Made by a program: the position numbers and the translations under genes
Shown: positions 62,506-64,000 of the stretch, piece after piece
How the letters are laid out: each line of letters opens with the position of its first letter
How positions within the stretch are numbered: position 1 is the stretch's first letter
The notes under the pieces: generated by a model
What the model saw: only the letters and a program-made list of their open reading frames with translations
What the model was told of the DNA's origin: nothing
The model's database searches: none
Assembly: GCF_018642165.1 (NCBI RefSeq)
Contig: NZ_JAHHZM010000021.1
Span: 1 to 64,000, forward strand
Reading direction: 5' to 3'
Source of the DNA: Echinicola shivajiensis
GTDB taxonomy: Bacteria > Bacteroidota > Bacteroidia > Cytophagales > Cyclobacteriaceae
DNA length: 64,000 nt

Positions 62506-63399
62506 ATGAGCAAGAAGGAACATAAACTCGATCATTCCCATTTTTTGGTCCCCCCAGGAAAAAAGGTAAACCTCAAGGATTATGATCCTGGATTTACTGG
62601 AGGATTCCATGGTAAAAAGGAAGCTAAAAGTGCTTTGCTGGAAGACGTTTCAGAGTTGGCAGAAGCACAGGAGTTGCTTTGGGCCAGCTCCCAAAAATCG
62701 GTACTGATCATATTACAGGCCATGGATGCTGCAGGCAAGGACGGTACCATCAAGCATGTCATGTCTGGCGTGAATCCCCAGGGGATTGATGTACATAGTT
62801 TCAAAGCGCCCAATGAAACAGAGCGATCACATCATTTTTTATGGCGGTTTATGCAAAGATTACCCGCTAGGGGCAGGGTTGCGATTTTTAATCGGTCCTA
62901 TTATGAGGAAGTGTTGGTCGTAAAGGTACATCCTGAATTTTTGGAAACCCAGCATATTCCCTCCAAACAGAAAAATATACCATTGGATCAATTATGGAAA
63001 GAAAGGTATGATATCATCAATGAGTTTGAAAAAATAATAGACAGACAGGATGTGTGTATCATAAAGTTCTTCCTTCATATCTCCAAGGATGAACAGAAGG
63101 ATCGGTTTCTCGATAGATTGAACGATGCTGATAAACAATGGAAGTTCTCTGCCGCAGATTTAACCGAACGCAATTATTGGGACCATTATCAAAAGGTCTA
63201 TGAAGATATGCTTAGTGCCACAAGTACAGCGCATGCACCTTGGTATGTTATTCCCGCTGATCACAAATGGTTTTCCAGGGCAGCGGTAGCTGATATCATT
63301 ACGGAGCGTATTCAGGACATGGGTCTTGAGCCTCCTCAAATTGACGATGAACAACGTGCCTTACTAAAAATCGCTAAAGCAAAACTGCTTAAGGAATAG
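62506..63399 (+). CDS. ppk2: Polyphosphate kinase 2 family protein (polyphosphate:nucleotide phosphotransferase)
   Basis: 297 aa, one PPK2 domain. Walker A is MDAAGKDGTI (73-82), the lid/Walker B area is FNRSYYEEVLV (128-138), and KFFLHISKDEQKDRFLDR follows. Length and motifs fit the one-domain classes that use polyphosphate to phosphorylate AMP or (d)NDPs in the cytoplasm. The exact nucleotide preference cannot be fixed by eye. Single gene. Confidence 0.92.
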   Translation: MSKKEHKLDHSHFLVPPGKKVNLKDYDPGFTGGFHGKKEAKSALLEDVSELAEAQELLWASSQKSVLIILQAMDAAGKDGTIKHVMSGVNPQGIDVHSFKAPNETERSHHFLWRFMQRLPARGRVAIFNRSYYEEVLVVKVHPEFLETQHIPSKQKNIPLDQLWKERYDIINEFEKIIDRQDVCIIKFFLHISKDEQKDRFLDRLNDADKQWKFSAADLTERNYWDHYQKVYEDMLSATSTAHAPWYVIPADHKWFSRAAVADIITERIQDMGLEPPQIDDEQRALLKIAKAKLLKE

Positions 63400-63762
63400 G
63401 CTAGTCATTGGACATGGGAATTATATATCAAGTATAAAGCGTAAGTTCTTTATTTTAAAGACTAATATCTAAAGAGGCTTCTTGATTATCTTCCATTTTC
63501 TTACTTCACACTTCCTAACCGTCCTTACCCTACTTTCACTTCCATTCAAGGAAAAACAAAATAATCTTCGGATCACACAGGGATCACTCTCGGATCACCT
63601 TCGGATCAAGCTCGGTTATATCCGAGTAAAATCCGAATATAATTTGGAATTGTTCCTCGGTTAATCCTTATAGCCGTAAAGGTAAATACTTGACTGTTAT
63701 AGGGTAATTGCCTAACTTATAAGGGATTATTGTTAGCCAAGTTTTACTTTTAAATCTTTTTG
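63400..63762. other. Intergenic region with 11-bp tandem repeats
   Basis: It separates ppk2 from the DUF6266 gene. A 60-codon plus-strand frame at 63482-63664 runs through the repeats at 63567-63621 and is probably not a gene. No terminator stands out. Confidence 0.55.
63567..63621. repeat. Five tandem 11-bp repeats, TTCGGATCACA type
   Basis: Units start at 63567, 63578, 63589, 63600 and 63611: TTCGGATCACA, CAGGGATCACT, CTCGGATCACC, TTCGGATCAAG, CTCGGTTATAT. The core is CGGATCA. The last unit is continued by a CTCGG-TTATAT-CCGAG hairpin. It lies 142 bp before a DUF6266 gene. Confidence 0.85.
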
Positions 63763-64000
63763 ATGATGGCAAAAGCAGAAGGAATATTCAGCAAACTGAG
63801 AGGGAAAATAGGAGGGGTAGTTTTTTATGTAGTAGATGGGAAGACCTATGCCCGACAGCATAATGATGAACCTAAGATCGGTGACCCTTCCCCTATTCAG
63901 CAACTTTACAGGAACAAATTCAGCATGGCTTCCCGATTTCTCAGGCCCTTGAAAGCCCCGATTGAATTTGGTTTTCAGGCTTTCCGTAAAGGCATGCGCA
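63763..64000 (+). CDS. DUF6266-family protein, 5' part only (cut by window edge)
   Basis: 79 codons visible from ATG 63763 (a second ATG at 63766 is an alternative); the frame stays open to the window end. The N-terminus AEGIFSKLRGKIGGVVFYVVDGKTYAR and the later QLYRNKFSMASRFLRPLKAPIEFGF match the Bacteroidota DUF6266 pattern, in which a short Gly-rich start is followed by a region on R-x-K-F. The function is unknown. No signal peptide. Confidence 0.75.
   Translation, partial: MMAKAEGIFSKLRGKIGGVVFYVVDGKTYARQHNDEPKIGDPSPIQQLYRNKFSMASRFLRPLKAPIEFGFQAFRKGMR

Noticed and set aside
63482-63664. 60-codon plus-strand frame
   Set aside because: Its second half is made of the 11-bp tandem repeats; probably chance.
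1-64000. tRNA, rRNA, prophage or insertion sequence
   Set aside because: None of the expected tRNA/rRNA sequence features, integrase or transposase motifs was found by eye; a dedicated search was not possible.

Overview
The window looks like a chromosomal segment of a Bacteroidota bacterium, most likely order Cytophagales and near Cyclobacteriaceae. This is inferred from AT-rich DNA, TAnnTTTG-type promoter elements, and families typical of that group: DUF3857-transglutaminase proteins, a 6-bladed propeller lipoprotein, GntR regulators fused to a periplasmic-binding-protein-like domain, an OMP_b-brl_3-type receptor, a DUF6266 gene and a GMC/gluconate-dehydrogenase pair. I see no rRNA, tRNA, CRISPR array, prophage or intact insertion sequence. 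About 53 protein genes are supported.

Region by region. 0-9.9 kb: a GH29 fucosidase lipoprotein, a truncated hemoglobin, then a locus in which two paralogous GntR-type regulators bracket an NCS1-type permease, a 60-aa membrane protein and an exported esterase; a propeller lipoprotein follows. 10-16.5 kb: a CLC protein with CLC-F (fluoride) features whose leader carries a fluoride (crcB-type) riboswitch placed directly behind a consensus promoter; then a TIGR01777 epimerase, a 58-aa PLDc_N-like membrane protein, a large M14 carboxypeptidase, an orphan protein and acylphosphatase. 16.6-26.8 kb: a vWA/MoxR-type ATPase pair, a DcaP-like porin, a PH-domain membrane protein, a serine hydrolase, a TPR lipoprotein, a HGSNAT-like acyltransferase and a haem-binding-domain protein. 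27-31.9 kb: an 1186-aa protein without a recognised family (beta-rich body plus alanine-rich helical repeats), convergent with a ferredoxin-nucleotide cyclase-globin fusion. 32-38.9 kb: MarC, VF530, a DEAD-box helicase, two translationally coupled DUF3857/transglutaminase proteins (one has lost the catalytic residues) and a MaoC hydratase. 39-49.3 kb: a TonB-type receptor, Mn-type superoxide dismutase, TadA-like deaminase, two divergent phosphate-type transporters, deoC with a saccharopine/alanine-dehydrogenase-like gene, and YceI/MarR with matching operator-like palindromes. 49.6-64 kb: an ABC exporter pair, a TesA-like esterase, a GMC oxidoreductase with a Tat-lipoprotein gamma subunit, an exported Gfo/Idh/MocA oxidoreductase followed by tandem 278-bp repeats that carry fossil gene tails, a small beta-barrel protein, a thioesterase, PPK2, and the start of a DUF6266 gene cut by the window edge.

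The strongest leads are the Fer2-cyclase-globin fusion (30561-31886), the 1186-aa repeat protein beside it (26966-30526), the fluoride riboswitch plus CLC-F unit (10054-11462), the fossil gene-tail repeats (59678-60289), and several palindromic or tandem repeat families in intergenic DNA. Functions are read from motifs by eye; no database search was run.
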